64,000 bases of DNA, taken from JAXMDT01 sp046348685. GTDB lineage: Bacteria; Pseudomonadota; Alphaproteobacteria; Rickettsiales; UBA998. The position numbers were made by a program, and so were the translations under genes. The DNA is taken from NCBI GenBank assembly GCA_046348685.1, contig JAXMDT010000002.1, positions 124,001 through 188,000 of the forward strand, in the 5' to 3' direction. How positions within the stretch are numbered: the stretch's first letter is position 1; the number at the start of each line of letters is the position of its first letter. Below the pieces are notes generated by a model. The model had not been told where the DNA came from. It saw only the letters and a list, made by a program, of their open reading frames with translations, and searched no databases. Below, piece by piece: positions 63,883-64,000 of the stretch.

Positions 63883-64000
63883 ACAAGCTCCCCATCACGA
63901 GCATCACTCCCTTCACCTTTCAGGATTACCCTGAGCATACGGCCTGTATTTTATGGTTCTCTGGGTGCAATATGGCATGCAGTTATTGCCATAATCCTGA
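63864..64000 (+). CDS. nrdG: Anaerobic ribonucleotide reductase activating protein NrdG, 3' partial
   Basis: A GTG at 63864 (or TTG 63867) inside the nrdD end opens a frame that runs off the window. It reads QWALNKLPITSITPFTFQDY, PEHTACILWFSGCNMACSYC and HNP. The C-x3-C-x2-C radical SAM motif (CNMACSYC) and the FxxxDYPxxTxCxxWxxGC pattern fit the activase that installs the glycyl radical on NrdD. It overlaps nrdD by 19 bases. Only 45 residues are visible. Confidence 0.85.
   Translation, partial: MLQWALNKLPITSITPFTFQDYPEHTACILWFSGCNMACSYCHNP

Overview
The window is bacterial chromosome from a probable alphaproteobacterium with GC near 50%. The class is suggested by the tight run mltB-rlpA-dacA-tmk-holB-metG-tatD-MBL hydrolase, the era-rnc-lepB cluster, a DUF2924/serine-recombinase cassette, a GTA-type holin and a fused moaC-mogA. 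I cannot place it more finely. The order-level position is not established here.

Layout. 1-24 kb is mostly housekeeping: zapE (5'-truncated by the window), ispH, tRNA-Val, an eight-gene minus-strand cell-wall/replication/translation operon (12915 to 4673), a block of egsA, queF, metE, hisI and cysE, then folE, maf, era, rnc, lepB and tRNA-Ser. 23.8-29.6 kb is a mobile region. It holds a large serine recombinase with DUF2924 and a small partner gene, then a prophage remnant (ParB-methyltransferase, small membrane protein, 3TM holin, T4-type lysozyme). 29.6-64 kb is an anaerobic nitrate-respiration island. In order it contains a TauE/SafE exporter, an Aer-like chemoreceptor, the RIC iron-sulfur repair protein, a PAS sensor, a complete molybdenum cofactor (Moco) set (moeB; moaA, moaC-mogA, moeA, moaD, moaE, mobA), a Crp/Fnr regulator with a NIT-domain sensor, a UbiH-like monooxygenase, hemN-hemerythrin-pdxH, two narK genes, narGHJI with a PPIase-like gene, a small Cys-rich protein, a MarR/DUF2024/thioredoxin operon, a porin, nnrS, a PLP decarboxylase and nrdDG (nrdG truncated by the window end).

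How it works together. NarK1/NarK2 move nitrate and nitrite, NarGHI reduces nitrate, NarJ and the Moco genes mature NarG, and HemN and NrdDG supply haem and deoxynucleotides without oxygen. RIC, hemerythrin and NnrS fit nitrosative-stress defence. Nine FNR-type boxes (TTGAT-N4-ATCAA or one-to-two-base variants) plus one with a 7-base spacer lie upstream of these units. The moaA box sits about 41.5 bp before the apparent 5' end of a Moco riboswitch. No nitrite, NO or N2O reductase is in the window, so only nitrate reduction is shown.

Sequence quality. Many conserved genes at 13.5-18.2 kb and 24-43 kb are broken by one-base shifts every 50-200 bases, and two implausible homopolymers (C15 at 34179, T25 at 37409) lie inside moeB and moeA. 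Since narGHJI is intact and needs Moco, I read most of these breaks as sequencing or assembly errors. Genes whose frame is broken as written are typed pseudogene here, with that caveat; their outer limits are approximate.
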